64,000 nt of DNA, taken from NCBI RefSeq assembly GCF_002776525.5, contig NC_045436.1, positions 163,240,519-163,304,518 of the forward strand, written 5' to 3'. A program made the translations under genes and the position numbers. Of the stretch, positions 35,439 to 46,941 are shown piece by piece. This stretch comes from Piliocolobus tephrosceles (taxonomy: Eukaryota; Chordata; Mammalia; Primates; Cercopithecidae). The first letter of the stretch is position 1, and every line of letters starts with the position of its first letter. Below the pieces are notes generated by a model. The model searched no databases. It was not told where the DNA came from and saw nothing but the letters and a program-made list of their open reading frames with translations.

Positions 35439-36199
35439 CAAACCAAGAAAGATCAAGAGGATACATCTCTATACAGTATTCATTTTTCCAGATTACTTGG
35501 TTGCTGCCCACATTATTCTACATAAAGAATTAATTTTAGGGCAAAGTTTTCAAACATTTCATGGACTCAGATATACAGTGTCCCAATACATAGCATCACA
35601 TTTTGTAATAACTGTACTTACGACTGTAGAACTGATGAATTTCCCAACTTTTAAAATCATGTTTTGAAACATAAATGAATATTGTTCAAAAGAATCTCCC
35701 AATTTGGAATATTTGGTATGGAAAATGAATGAGATTGAAAAATGAGTCTTTCAACCAAGAGGAGAGAGGTTGTTAGTTTGGTTTAATTTTTCTCTTCTTA
35801 CTGTGCCCCATTATCTTCATTCTAAAATCAGGGATTTTACTATCAAGCAAAGTTTTAAAGTTTAACTTTTTCTTTCCTTTTATGGCCCTCCCTTCAGGCC
35901 CAATCTTTTGTCAATTAATTGGCCTATGGTTTGTTCTTATCAGCCTAAAATTAAATGTATTATGTGAGTTTAAAATTCAGTAAGAAAAAAAAAGAGTCTT
36001 GCTTCAAAAATAGTTTAATTCTTGTACTTTTTGGTAATACAGAGACACTGAGTATCATATCATGTGTGCACTCATCTTACATCCTGTAACTAGTTAACTG
36101 CTGCTATTCTCAGGTCTGGGTTGCTCTACATTTCATCAAAAGTACACCAGATTGTTGTAGGAAAAGGCAACAGGCTCAGTCTGCAGTGTCAGAAGACAG
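35439..36199. other. Unassigned stretch
   Basis: No repeat or gene recognised. Confidence 0.4.
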
Positions 36200-36620
36200 A
36201 ATTACAACAAATTTAAAGATCTTAATTGGCTTGGTGATTCTATAATCGGGCAACACCTCATTCTATAAAATAGAGTAAGTATTCCAATAAGCTGAGCAGA
36301 GGAGGTTGGTTTCATAGGCAGAAAACACTTAAGAAAGCAGAAACGCAGAACACAATGTAAATTGATCATCTCAAAGTTACTTTCTCTGTAAAGGTTAAAG
36401 CAGAGGGTACTTTCTTATTATGCCAGCTAAAACTGGCCTGTTTGGGGATTTGGTTATTATCTCTCGCTCTCCTGATTTCTTGGAAGGTCAGATAAACCAC
36501 TAAGTTCTCGCTTGGTGACATAGAACTTTAGCATGAGTGACTTCATTTTGGTTTGGTCTCTTAGGCCTGGCACAAGAGCTCATCCAAATCAATGGCCTCC
36601 TATAAATTTTATTTAATAGT
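36200..36620. mobile_element. Probable ERV LTR-like fragment
   Basis: 'cttaattggcttggtgattc', 'aactggcctgtttggggatt', 'ctcctgatttcttggaaggt' and 'catccaaatcaatggcctcc' are reminiscent of a retroviral LTR block. Ends, strand and family are not determined. Confidence 0.35.
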
Positions 36621-36904
36621 AGTATATAAAAACAATATTGGAGGAAAAAATCCTTTTCACCAGACAGGGGTTGGATATCCCCCAATGTCCATGACACTCC
36701 AATTTAAATAATCAAAATTAAAAGCTTTTTTAAGTACTCAGTGTACCCCAAAAATCCTACACCCTTTAACATTTGACTTGAGCTCAGGAGAGAAGATCCT
36801 ATGACAGGAAAACTGAGTTATTGTGGCATTCAGCAAGGTATCGGGAAAGTAGGACTTATTTTGAGTTGGTAAACTTCAAAACAACATTTAAAAAGCCATT
36901 CATA

Positions 36905-37200
36905 GGCCCGGTGCGGTGGCTCATGCCTGTAATCCCATCACTTTGGGAGGCTGAGGTAGACATGTTACTTGAGGTCAGGAGTTCGAGACCAGCCTGGCCA
37001 ACGTGGTGAAACCCCGTCTCTGCTAAAAATACAAATATTATCCCGATGGGGTGGTGCATGCCTGTAATCCCAGCTACTCAGGAGTCTGAGGCAGGAGAAT
37101 CGCTTGAACCCAGGCGGCGGAGGTTGCAGTGAGTCGGGATCGCACCACTGCACTCCAGCCTGGGCAGCAGAGCAAGACTCTGTCTCAAAAAAAGAAAAAA
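36905..37200 (+). mobile_element. Alu
   Basis: A full Alu. Flanks 'aaaagccattcat' and 'aaaagaaccattgat' are the likely target-site duplication. Confidence 0.93.
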
Positions 37201-38034
37201 GAACCATTGATGTCATATGAATTTGGAAGAGTTTAAAAATGCACGTCAGGTATAACATTTAGGATCTAGAAAGTATTGCAGTATTTATCTTCAGAAATAA
37301 ATTGTTGACAATCTATCAAACAGTCACATGGTTGTCCAGGGAGCAAATCATTAGAGATCTCCTTATTCTTCTTTGGTATTTTTAAATTACAGAATATGCG
37401 ACAGCAAGTTTTATTGATTATAGAGCAGCTAATTTTTTGTTGAGCATTGCCTATTGAGTTTTACAATACCATGTAAATTGTATCCCATTTAAAAATCTTT
37501 GAACCCACAGACTTTCCACAAGAAAAGGTAAAACCCACAAAAGCAGGGATATTAAACAATGGATAATTTAACCCTGATCCCTGAGATAGACTAGGTACTC
37601 ACATAACACATTAGAAAATGTCCATGAAAATTCTCAGGGATTTGGAATTCAAAGAAAACCCTGGCTTTCTCTGTGAGGAGTCTAGTTGTTAAAAACCAGT
37701 CTGTCGTTTTTCAAGCCAGACCATAGGCTACACAGCAGGACTCACATAGGGAAAACTGCCCTCGCCACACCAGTCTGGGAGTCTCTGAAGGGAGTCACAG
37801 TCAAAAACCCAGGCCCCTCTACTTGGCCAAGTTCTTTGCATACTCATATTCCTATCCCCTATGGGTTCATTCCTAAGTTTCTTTATCTGAGGCCTTGGAT
37901 AGAGGTTCTTTCAGGTGCCTCTTCTGAGACATCCATATGAGAGAAGAAAAAGGAAAACTCGAAGATACATTTTCCCACTTTGACTCAGTACCTAGTACTT
38001 TTTTGCTCTTAGCCCTTCCCCTTGACCCTCACCC
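37201..38034. other. Unassigned stretch
   Basis: No repeat or gene recognised. Confidence 0.4.
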
Positions 38035-38214
38035 TCACAGGGAGAAGGCAGCCATCTACAAGCTGAGGAGAGAGGCCTCAGAAGAAGCCAAACTTGTAAT
38101 TCCTTGATCTTGGACTTTTAGCCTCTAGAACTGTGAGAAAATTAATTTCCACTGTCTAAAGCACCGAGTTTGTGGCATTTTGTTATGGCAGCACCAACAG
38201 ACTTACACAAAACC
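38035..38214 (+). mobile_element. 3' part of an MLT1-type LTR
   Basis: Only the last 180 bases of the LTR are present ('gaggcctcagaagaagcca', 'ttgatcttggacttttagcc', 'ggcattttgttatggcagc'). It shares several departures from the usual MLT1 sequence with 35270-35438. Confidence 0.85.
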
Positions 38215-38819
38215 AAGAAAGAGAAAACCTTTATAGCATACCAGGGCCCATAAAAATACCAGAAGCTGTTGCTTGTTACTCCCTCAGTGGTGAGAGGATC
38301 CCGCATCTGTGTGGATCTACGTGACCATTGTGCCGTTCTATGGGGGAATATAGAACAGGGAGAGTTGGTGTTTTCTCTGGTTTCAGCCTCTTGTTTATGC
38401 CATCTCAGTAAGTGATTATTGACTTACCTTTTTGATTTTGGCTTATTGCTGTAATTGAATATTTCAATGCTTGGCAGCTCAGCTCGTCCAGCTCAGCTGA
38501 GCTTCTGACACCCCATTGGCACATCCAGGTCATTATATTACAAACAATATAATTACAGCAACTCTGAAACTGACTACTTTTGAGTTTACCAAGGATGATT
38601 CTTCCTAACAAATAAACCAAAATAAACTCTGATTATAAGAATATGATTAACAAACCTTAATGTGGAGTCTGTGGAGCCAAGACTTCCTTATGTGGCTTCA
38701 TTACTTATTTTGTAACACTATACACCAAACACATTTGAATTCAAGTAAGAAAATCAAAATATGTTTCTCAAAGTTAAAGAATCTTATCCACCTTGGTATT
38801 CATTCACATATATACATAT
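38215..38819. other. Unassigned stretch with a short perfect palindrome
   Basis: No repeat recognised. The 14-bp perfect palindrome 'agctcagctgagct' lies at 38490-38503, with a further 'cagctcagct' just upstream. Confidence 0.4.
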
Positions 38820-39320
38820 AGAGAACATTTTGTTTCAAGTAATAGAAAACTCAACATAAAGTGACTAAAGTAATAAATAAAATTGATTGGTTGCTCTAAA
38901 CGACAGACCAGGAAGTAAGACAGACTTTGGACATGTTTTGAATAAAATATAAGCAGTCTATATGTAAGTACTGCTGTGATTCTTTAGGCCATTTCATTCT
39001 TTGTGCTCCTTTCTTTTCTTCAGGAAGGCTTTACTAAAGGAACACAATGGCTGCAGGAGTTCTAGGCTTCACATCCGTGAGCCACCTCATTTGAAGCAAA
39101 AGGTCTTGGTTTTCCTAGAATCCCTTCTCTCTGATTATGCTAACTTTTGTCACATTCCACTTACTGAACCAATCACTCTGGCTAAAGGATATAGTATATT
39201 ATTCTAATTGGCTTGGTCTACATTATGTGTTCTATTCCTAGAGCTAGTGGATGGAGTCATTATCTTCTCTGAAACTACATGAAATTTCAAATAAAAGTCA
39301 GGGACTATTAAGAAGAGGTG
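38820..39320. repeat. Unnamed old dispersed repeat
   Basis: 'aaaattgattggttgctct', 'tggctgcaggagttctagg' and 'gaaccaatcactctggcta' occur in the order of a common mammalian repeat (possibly a DNA transposon) that I cannot name with confidence. Confidence 0.35.
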
Positions 39321-40550
39321 AATAAATACTAGAGATGCAATCACAAATGTCAAATAAATTGGTTAATAAAGAACTGACTGTACTTTTTATTTGGTCAATA
39401 AGTTAAAAAATATTTCTAGAGCAAGATGGTGGAATAATAATCTCCAGCAATCCTCCCCACACAGAAATGTTAATTTAAACAATTATGAGCAAAAATATTT
39501 TCACAAGAGCTAAGAAAACCAGGTGAAAGATCATGGTGGCTGGTTGTAGCATAATAATAAGAAAACATGCATTGAATAGGGTAGAAAGGACAGTTATACA
39601 TTACCCATGTCACAACTTCCTCAATCCTAGGCAGCATAAGCAGAGATAACATTTGTTTTGGGGGAAAAAGAGAAGTACAGGACTCTGCCTTGGACCCCAA
39701 CTCTGGGTCTACCACAATAAAACCCTGCATTGAGCTTGCCCCCATGGCTCCAGACTCCAGGCCAGTACCCATGGACAGAGTTTCCAGACCCATGTTAGCG
39801 CCAGGTGGGACTTCACAACCCCAGAATTCAGACCTACAAGATGGGCTTTTCTTCTGGTTCACATCACTACTAGACTAGCCTCAGTGATCCTGGAATATGA
39901 ACTTCTCTTATCAGGAGGCAGGACTCAGTAGCCACAGGCATTGGGCACGACCTAGCACCAAGTAAGCTGCAAGAGCCCCAGACTTCAGGTCTGCCCCAGC
40001 ACCCACTCCAGCTGCAGCTACCCTAAGCACCAGTCCTAGCAGCCCTGGGCTTCAGAACCATGCCAAACAGCTCACCCAAAATCTCTGGATAGGCCACCTG
40101 TTGAAAAGATTTCTCAGACAAAATCCATCTGTGAATTTTGGAGTAAGTGCTTACTTCTTCAAATATGCAGACATTGCAACACAGCCTCAAGGATCATGAA
40201 CAACCAAGAAAACATAACATCACCAAAGGGATAAAATAAAGTACCCGTAACTAACCCTAAGGAAGTGGAGATCAGTAAACTGCCTGCCAAAAATCTTCAA
40301 AATAGCACTTTTAAGGAAGCTCAGTGAACTTCAAAAAAATACAGAGAAGCAATTCAATGAAATAAGGAAAACAATAAGTGACAAGAGTGAGAAATTTAAC
40401 AGAGAAATTGAAATAATTAAAATGAACAAACAGAAACCCTGGAGCTGAAAAACACAGTAAGCAAACAAAAGTTACAACAAAGAGCATCAACAGCAGAACT
40501 GATCAAACATAAGAAACTCAAAACTAGGTTATTTACAAATACATAGTCAG

Positions 40551-40707
40551 CCAAGTGGCCTGTGCCTATAGTCTCCAGCTACTCAGGCGGCTGAGGTGAA
40601 AAGATTGTTTGAGTATGGGAAGTTGAGGCTACAGTAAGCTGTAATCATGCCACTGCACTCTAGCCTTGATGACAGAACAAAAACTTAAATAAATAAATAA
40701 ATAATAG
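40551..40707 (+). mobile_element. Alu monomer (FLAM-like)
   Basis: One Alu arm only, from 'ccaagtggcctgtgcctata' to 'gccactgcactctagcctt' plus an A-rich tail. Flanks 'aatacatagtcag' (40538-40550) and 'aatatatagtcag' (40708-40720) show that it inserted as a monomer rather than being half of a broken Alu. Confidence 0.85.
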
Positions 40708-41640
40708 AATATATAGTCAGAGAAGAAAAACAAAAGGAATGAAGAAGAGAATTAAGGGACACCATCAAAAGAGAAAATATTTGAGTCACAGGTCTGTGAG
40801 AAGCAGAAAAGAAAGATAAAGGAGTAGAAGGCTTATCCAAAGAAACAATAGCAGAAAACTTTCCAAACATAGGAAAGATGTAAATATCTAGGTATAGAAA
40901 GTTACTAATCAAATTCAATCCAAACAAAACTAACCTTTCAAAAATCAAAGAAAAAGAGAGGATTATGAATGCAACAAGAAAAAAGAAGCAAATAACATAT
41001 AAGGGGGTTTCAATATGGCTCACAGCAGAAACCTTTACAGGCCAGGAGAGAGTGGGATTATATATTCAGAGCACTAAAGAAAAAAACCTGTCAGCCAAGA
41101 ATACTGTACCCAGCAAAGCTGTCCTTTAGAAATGAAGGAGTTTTAAAGACTTTACCAGAAAATAAAAGCTGAGGGAGTTTATCATTACCACACCCGTCTT
41201 ACAAGAAATGCTAAAGGAAATTTTTGAAGCTGAAATAAAAGGATACTAATAGGTAACATAAAAATGTCTGAAAGTGTAAAACTCATTGGTGAAACTAAGT
41301 AAACAGGGAAATTCAGAATACTCTAATATTGCAATGGTGGTGTGTAAATCACTTAAATCTTTAGTATAATGGTTAAAAGACAGAACTATTAAAAATAATA
41401 ATAGGTACAATAATTTGTTAAGGGACATGTAGTATAAAAAGATGGAAATTGTGACATCAAAGATACAAAATGTTGAAGGAAGAATGGAGTAAAAATGCAG
41501 AGTTTTTTTTGGAATAAAATTTAAGTGGTTATCAATTTAAAAGAACCTGTCATAACTGTAAGAACCTTTTTTGTAAGCCTCAAGGCAACCACAAAGCAGA
41601 ACCTACAGTTGATATACAGAAAATAAAAATCAAGGAATCA

Positions 41641-41938
41641 GCTGGGCGCAGTGGCTCAAGCCTGTAATCCCAGCACTTTGGGAGGCTGAGACGGGCGGAT
41701 CACGAGGTCAGGAGATCGAGACCATCCTGGCTAACACGGTGAAACCCCGTCTCTACTAAAAATACGAAAAATTAGTCGGGCGAGGTGGCGGGCGCCTATG
41801 GTCCCAGCTACTCAGGAGGCTGAGGCGGGAGAACGGCGAGAACCCGGGAGGCGGAGGTCGCAGTGAGCTGAGATCTGGCTACTGCACTCCAGCCTGGGTG
41901 ACAGAGCAAGACTCCGTCTCAAAAAAAAAAAAAAAAAA
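41641..41938 (+). mobile_element. Young AluY of Old World monkey type
   Basis: Has 'ggctcaagcctgtaatcc' and 'gagctgagatctggctactg'. The 15-bp duplication 'aaaatcaaggaatca' (41626-41640 and 41939-41953) flanks it. Confidence 0.95.
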
Positions 41939-42391
41939 AAAATCAAGGAATCAAAACATACCACTAAAGAAAACCACTCAACCACAAAGGAAGATAGAAA
42001 AAGAGAAAGAAAGAAACAAGGATCTATGAAACAAATAGAAAACAATTTTAAAAAGGTGGTAGTAAGCCCTCCTACAAATAATTACCTTGAATGTAAATGA
42101 ATTAAATTATCCAATCAAAAGACATAGAGTGTCTAAACGAATTTTTTTAAGACCTAGATATATACTACTTAGAAGAGATTTTCTTAACCTGTAGACTAAA
42201 AGTAAAGGGATGGAAAAAGATACTTCATGCAAATGGAAATCAGAGAGATTGGAAAAGGAAGCAGGGGTAGTGATAAAACTGGAGTATGGTTACCAGGGAC
42301 TGGCATCAGGGCTTGGGGAGATGTTGATAAAAAAGTACACAATTTTAGTTAGAAGAAATAAGTTCAAGAAGTCTATTGTACAGCATGGTGA

Positions 42392-42837
42392 TGTGAACAC
42401 CAAATATCTGGGAGGTCTCAGTCAATATGGGAAGTTTATTTTGCCAAAGTTAAGGACACAACCATGACACAGCCTCAGGAGGTTGTGACAACATGTGCCC
42501 AAGTTGTCTGAGGCACAGCTTGGTATTATACATTTTAGGGAGACATGAGACATCAATCAACACATGTAAGATGTACATTGGTTCTGTCCAGAAAGGCGGG
42601 ACAACTTGAAGCTTGGTGGGGCTTCCAGGTCATAGGTAGACAAGAGACAAACGGTTGCAATCTTTGGAGTTTCTGATTAGCTTTTCCAAAGGAAGCAATC
42701 AGATAAGCATTTATCTCAGTGAGCAAAGAGATGACTTGAAACAGAGTGGGAGGCAGGTTTGCACTAAGCAGTTCCCAGCTTGACTTTTCCCCTTAGCTTA
42801 GTGATTTAGGGGTCCCAAAATTTATTTTCCTTTTATA
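42392..42837 (-). mobile_element. Solo ERV1-type LTR, minus strand
   Basis: 446 bp. Read on the minus strand it has 'gggaccccta', 'gtataataccaagctgtgcc', and the polyadenylation signal in 'ttggcaaaataaacttccc'. The four-base repeat GTGA at 42388-42391 and 42838-42841 is its target-site duplication, and removing the LTR restores the L1 3' UTR. A 4-bp duplication fits gammaretrovirus-like (class I) ERVs. Only one LTR remains, so the internal part was lost by LTR-LTR recombination. Confidence 0.88.
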
Positions 42838-42969
42838 GTGAACATAGTTAATAACAATATATTTTATACTTGAAAAATGCTAAAAGAGTGAATGTTAAGT
42901 GTCCTCACCACAGATATGATAACTATATTAGGTAATGTATATGTTAGTTAGCTAGATTTAGTCATTTAT

Positions 42970-43010
42970 ACACACACACACACACAGACACACACATACA
43001 CACACACACT
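42970..43010. repeat. (CA)n microsatellite
   Basis: CA units with GA and TA interruptions, just before the Alu. Confidence 0.95.
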
Positions 43011-43321
43011 TCGGGAGCAGTGGCTCATGCCTGTAATCCCAGCTCTTTAGGAGCCTGAGATGGGCGGGTTACCTGAGGTCAGAAGTTCAAGACCAGCCTG
43101 GTCAACACGGGGAAACCCCATCTCTACTAAAAATACAAAAATTAGCCAGGCGTGATGATGGCTGGTGCCTGTAATCCCAGCTACTCGAGAGGCTGAGGCA
43201 GGAAATTGCTTGAACCCCAGGAGGCAGAGGTTGCAGTGAGCCGAGATCGTACCATTGCACTCCAGTCTGGGCAATAAGAGTGAAACTCTGTCTCAAAAAT
43301 AAAAAACAAACAAACAAACAA
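43011..43321 (+). mobile_element. Alu
   Basis: A full Alu with (CAAA)n-type tail 'caaacaaacaaacaaa', inserted in the old L1 3' UTR. Confidence 0.92.
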
Positions 43322-43559
43322 ATTATGTTGTATATAATAAATACATTAAAATTTATCAATCAAAAACATAAAGTAATTTAAAAAGAGTAAGCCCAACATA
43401 CAAACCACAAATTTTCCTACAGCAACTTCAAAAATAACTCAATTTTGCCATTTCTAAAAATAAGCTGGTCACAAGAGATGAGTTAAAACACTCAATAGAT
43501 GATAGTGTTGTTTAGATTCAGGTTAGCCACTGAACAGATTTGAACAAGCAAGTAGCAGG

Positions 43560-44110
43560 TGTAGGAGACCAGAAAAATCATCACAAAATACAACTGTAGG
43601 AGACCCTAAATATGCCTTCTGCCCTAAGTATTATTTGGAGCTCATTATTTTGAGAAACAGCATACACAGGAAAACCTCTGAAAACAGAATGTTACCCTTT
43701 TGTAAAAGAAAATTTCCATTTTTAAGGGTCTCTCTCTCTCTCTTTCTCTCTCTGTGTACCAGGAAGAGAAGATGACTATAAATCACAAAAAAATTCTTAT
43801 CAATGGAGAGGGCACTTACTTAAATCTACATAACAAACCTTACTCTAGTTATCATATTTTTCCTGGTCATCTTCCCTTAACTTGCCTCTCTCACCACCTT
43901 TTTCCTATGTTTTACCTAAAAATGGTATTTAAGCCCAAATTCTAGCCACCTATTTGAATTTACTCACCCCTGAGTTTCACCCATGTATGTATAAGATATA
44001 CATGTTAAAATCTATCTTTTTTTTATCTTATTAATCTGTCTTTTGTAACATGGGCTCCAGCTGAAAATCTAAACGGGTAAAAGAAAAAGATATTTTTTGT
44101 CTCCCACACA
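43560..44110 (+). mobile_element. MLT2-type ERVL LTR
   Basis: 'tgtaggagaccagaaaaatc', 'ttggagctcattattttgag', 'aggaagagaagatgactata', 'ttttcctggtcatcttccct' and 'ccctgagtttcacccatgta' match MLT2 in order. Starts TG and ends CA; 551 bp. A (CT)n tract lies at 43731-43753. Confidence 0.85.
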
Positions 44111-44451
44111 AATGACATGTTTGCAGTATGTTAAAAGGCAAGAAAAATTACGCAAGTAGCCCCAAGACCTTCATATGGTCTTTGTTAGTCGGCTCTAAAC
44201 ATTAAGTAGTTTCAATAAATCTGGCTTCCAACAAATGAATTTACTAAAAAATGAGTTTTTAGTAAAACTCCAAAAAATGAATATTTTCCAGTTAAGGCAG
44301 ATAACATGACATTTAACAACTTATAGATAGTCATCAGTATAAAATATGTAACTTAATTGGGTTATGCTTATTCAACCTATATAATGCATTCACATTGAGA
44401 AGATTAGAAAGGATTTCCATCTTATAAAAAGTTTCTAAATATAGCTAAGGT
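44111..44451. other. Unassigned stretch
   Basis: Nothing recognised. Confidence 0.4.
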
Positions 44452-44762
44452 GGCCGGGCGCGGTGGCTCAAGCCTGTAATCCCAGCACTTTGGGAGGCCC
44501 AGACGGGCGGATCACGAGGTCAGGAGATTGAGACCATCCTGGCTAACACGGTGAAACCCCGTCTCTACTAAAAAATACAAAAAACTAGCCGGGCGTACCA
44601 GCCGGGCGTGGTGGCGGGCACCTGTAGTCCCAGCTACTCAGGAGGCTGAGGCAGGAGAATGGCGTGAACCCGGGAGGCGGAGCTTGCAGTGAGCTGAGAT
44701 CTGGCTACTGCACTCCAGCCTGGGCGACAGAGCGAGACTCCGTCTCAAAAAAAAAAAAAAAA
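44452..44762 (+). mobile_element. Young AluY, first of a head-to-tail pair
   Basis: Nearly undiverged, with monkey-type 'ggctcaagcctgtaatcc' and 'gctgagatctggctactg'. A small internal duplication repeats 'agccgggcgt' at 44587 and 44600. A 16-base A tail runs directly into the next Alu. Confidence 0.95.
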
Positions 44763-45043
44763 GGCCGGGCGCGGTGGCTCAAGCCTGTAATCCCAGCACT
44801 TTGGGAGGCCGAGACGGGCGGATCACGAGGTCAGGAGATCGAGACCATCCTGGCTAACAGGGTGAAACCCCGTCTCTACTAAAAATACAAAAAACTAGCC
44901 GGGCAAGGTGGCGGGCGCCTGTAGTCCCAGCTACTCGGGAGGCTGAGGCGGGAGAATGGCGTAAACCTGGGAGGTGGAGCTTGCAGTGAGCTGAGATCCC
45001 GCCACTGCACTCCAGCCTGGGCGACAGAGCAAGACTCCGTCTC

Positions 45044-45060
<17 letters not shown>
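44763..45060 (+). mobile_element. Young AluY, second of a head-to-tail pair
   Basis: Begins 'ggccgggcgcggtggctcaa' with no spacer after the first Alu's A tail. The 13-bp repeat 'atatagctaaggt' at 44439-44451 and 45081-45093 flanks the pair as a whole; there is no separate duplication between the two. Confidence 0.95.
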
Positions 45061-45083
<23 letters not shown>

Positions 45084-45084
45084 T
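45061..45084. repeat. (AT)n microsatellite
   Basis: A short AT run between the second AluY's A tail and the target-site duplication. Confidence 0.95.
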
Positions 45085-45431
45085 AGCTAAGGTGTGCATA
45101 AACCTGGGTGACTGAAATACATGAAGTATAGTCAAGAGGTAACCCTTTCGTATACCAGTAATGTATCAGCGAATTCTTTAAAATCTGAACTAGGTACATG
45201 GATAATTATATTATTTGTAAAAACAGATATTTACAGGATGTCTCAATGTGGTTAGCAATGGGACTACAAAGATAAACAAGATAGTCACTGTATTTAAGGA
45301 TATTCTCAGTCTACTGTGAGAGGGAGAGATGTAAACAGAAATTAGTTCTGAGGGCCCAGGAGAAAGAGAAATTAGCTTTACCTAAATATATGGAAGCCAC
45401 ACAGAGGAGGAACCATTTGAATTAGATCTTA

Positions 45432-45729
45432 GGTCGAATGTGATGGTTCATGCCTGTAATCTCAGCACTTTGGGAGATCAAAGTGGGTGGATCACCCAAG
45501 GTCAGGAGTTTGAAACCAACCTGGCCCAAATGGTGAAACCCCATCTCTACTAAAAATATAAAATTAGCCAAGCATGGTGGCTATGCCTGTAATCCCAGCT
45601 ACTCAGGAGGCTGAGACAGGAGAATCGCTTGGACCCGGGAGGTGGAGGTTGCAGTGAGCCAAGATCATGCCACTGCACTCCAAACTGGGCGACAGGGCGA
45701 TAGTTCATCTCAAAAACTAAACTAAAATA
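45432..45729 (+). mobile_element. Alu
   Basis: Flanked by 'aattagatctta' (45420-45431) and 'aattagacctta' (45730-45741). Confidence 0.93.
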
Positions 45730-46002
45730 AATTAGACCTTAAAGCCGAGAAAGGCTTTTATAGTTAGAAGAGAGGGCAGGGCATTTTAGGAAAAAGATCA
45801 AAGTCAGGCAATGAAAAAAGAAAGTTTGGAAATTCTGGAACAAAGGGTGCATGGTGGCTTCTGAACTTGGATTTGAGTGGAATTTGAAAAGGATCTTAAA
45901 TGTGAAAATAAAACATTAAATTAAGTCTTGCACCCGATTTTGCATTTAGTGAGAGTAAAAAAAAAAAAAAAAAAAAAAAAAAGCTATATAAGAAATGGAA
46001 TG

Positions 46003-46295
46003 GGCCACGCGTGGTGGCTCATGCCTGTAATCCCGAGGGAGGCCGAGGCAGGCAGATCACTTGAGGTCAGGAGTTTGAGGCCAGCCTGACCAACATAGAG
46101 AAACCTCATCTCTACTAAAAATACAAAATTAGCTGGGCATGGTGGTGCATGCCTGTAATCCTAGCTACTCGGGAGTCTGAGGCAGGAGAATCGCTTGAAC
46201 CCAGGAGGTGGAGGTTGCAGTAAGCCAAGATCTTGCCATTGCACTCCAGCCTAGGCAACAAGAGTTAAATGCATCTCGAAAAACAAAACAAAAAA
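46003..46295 (+). mobile_element. Alu with small deletion
   Basis: The first arm lacks 'agcactttgg' ('aatcccgagggaggccga'). Flanks 'agaaatggaatgg' at both ends. Confidence 0.93.
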
Positions 46296-46560
46296 AGAAA
46301 TGGAATGGTATAATCATTTTTGTGTTTTGGAAGGATGACTACAATATGACCCTTTAACTACAAACTACAATAAGAATGGAGACTGGATAGGTCAAGGTTT
46401 TAACAGTCCGGGTGAGAAATAATCAAGTTCTGGATTAAGTTCTTGACAACACATTAGAAAAGGCAAGATTGAAATGCAGAGATGCTTCTGAATATAGAAC
46501 TGACAAGATTAATGAATGATTGAAGAAACAACATTGAAAAGTAAAAAGAATGCTGAATTT

Positions 46561-46941
46561 GCAGCCTGAGTAGTTAGCTCAACTCTAGATTTTGTCATTA
46601 ATTTGCTTTTTGATCTTGGACAAATTATTTCCCCCTTCTTATTAATAAGATACAATCATAGCTATACAATGAGGATAGATACAATATTTATCAATCTTCT
46701 TTATGTCATTAATTTTATTATCATTAACATTCAGAGCATGAGAGAGAAGGAAATCTTGGAATGCCCCCTAAATTTTTGACTTAGGAAGCTACATAGATGA
46801 TGAGGCCATAAACTTAAAGGGACAGAATAGGTTCTTGGAAATCAGCATGAATTCACTTCTAATCTCTGCAGGACTCCAGGTCAAGATGGCCAGAGGACAG
46901 TTAAAAATAAGGAACAGAAACTTGTGGAAAGAAGTTCGAGG
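46561..46941. other. Unassigned stretch
   Basis: Nothing recognised with confidence; may continue the ancient LINE. Confidence 0.35.

Larger units (their letters stand above)
39405..43358 (+). mobile_element. Old L1 with 5' UTR, ORF1, ORF2 start and 3' UTR, split by four insertions
   Basis: It opens with the L1-type 5' end 'caagatggtggaataataat'. ORF1 remnants run through 40300-41230 ('cagcagaaacctttacaggc', 'aagaatactgtacccagcaa'). A short ORF2-type block 'aagggatggaaaaagatact' lies near 42208. The 3' UTR 'agttaataacaatatatttt', 'gtgaatgttaagtgtcctca' extends to 43358. Most of ORF2 is missing. Inserted are a FLAM-like Alu monomer, an AluY, a solo LTR and an Alu. Confidence 0.82.
45225..46560. 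mobile_element. Possible ancient CR1/L2-clade LINE, split by two Alus
   Basis: Around the Alus, 'caaagataaacaagatagtc', 'ggagggcagggcatttta'-type, 'aacagtccgggtgagaaat' and 'gagactggataggtcaaggt' recall an old mammalian LINE. The match is weak. A 26-base A run stands at 45957-45982. Confidence 0.35.
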
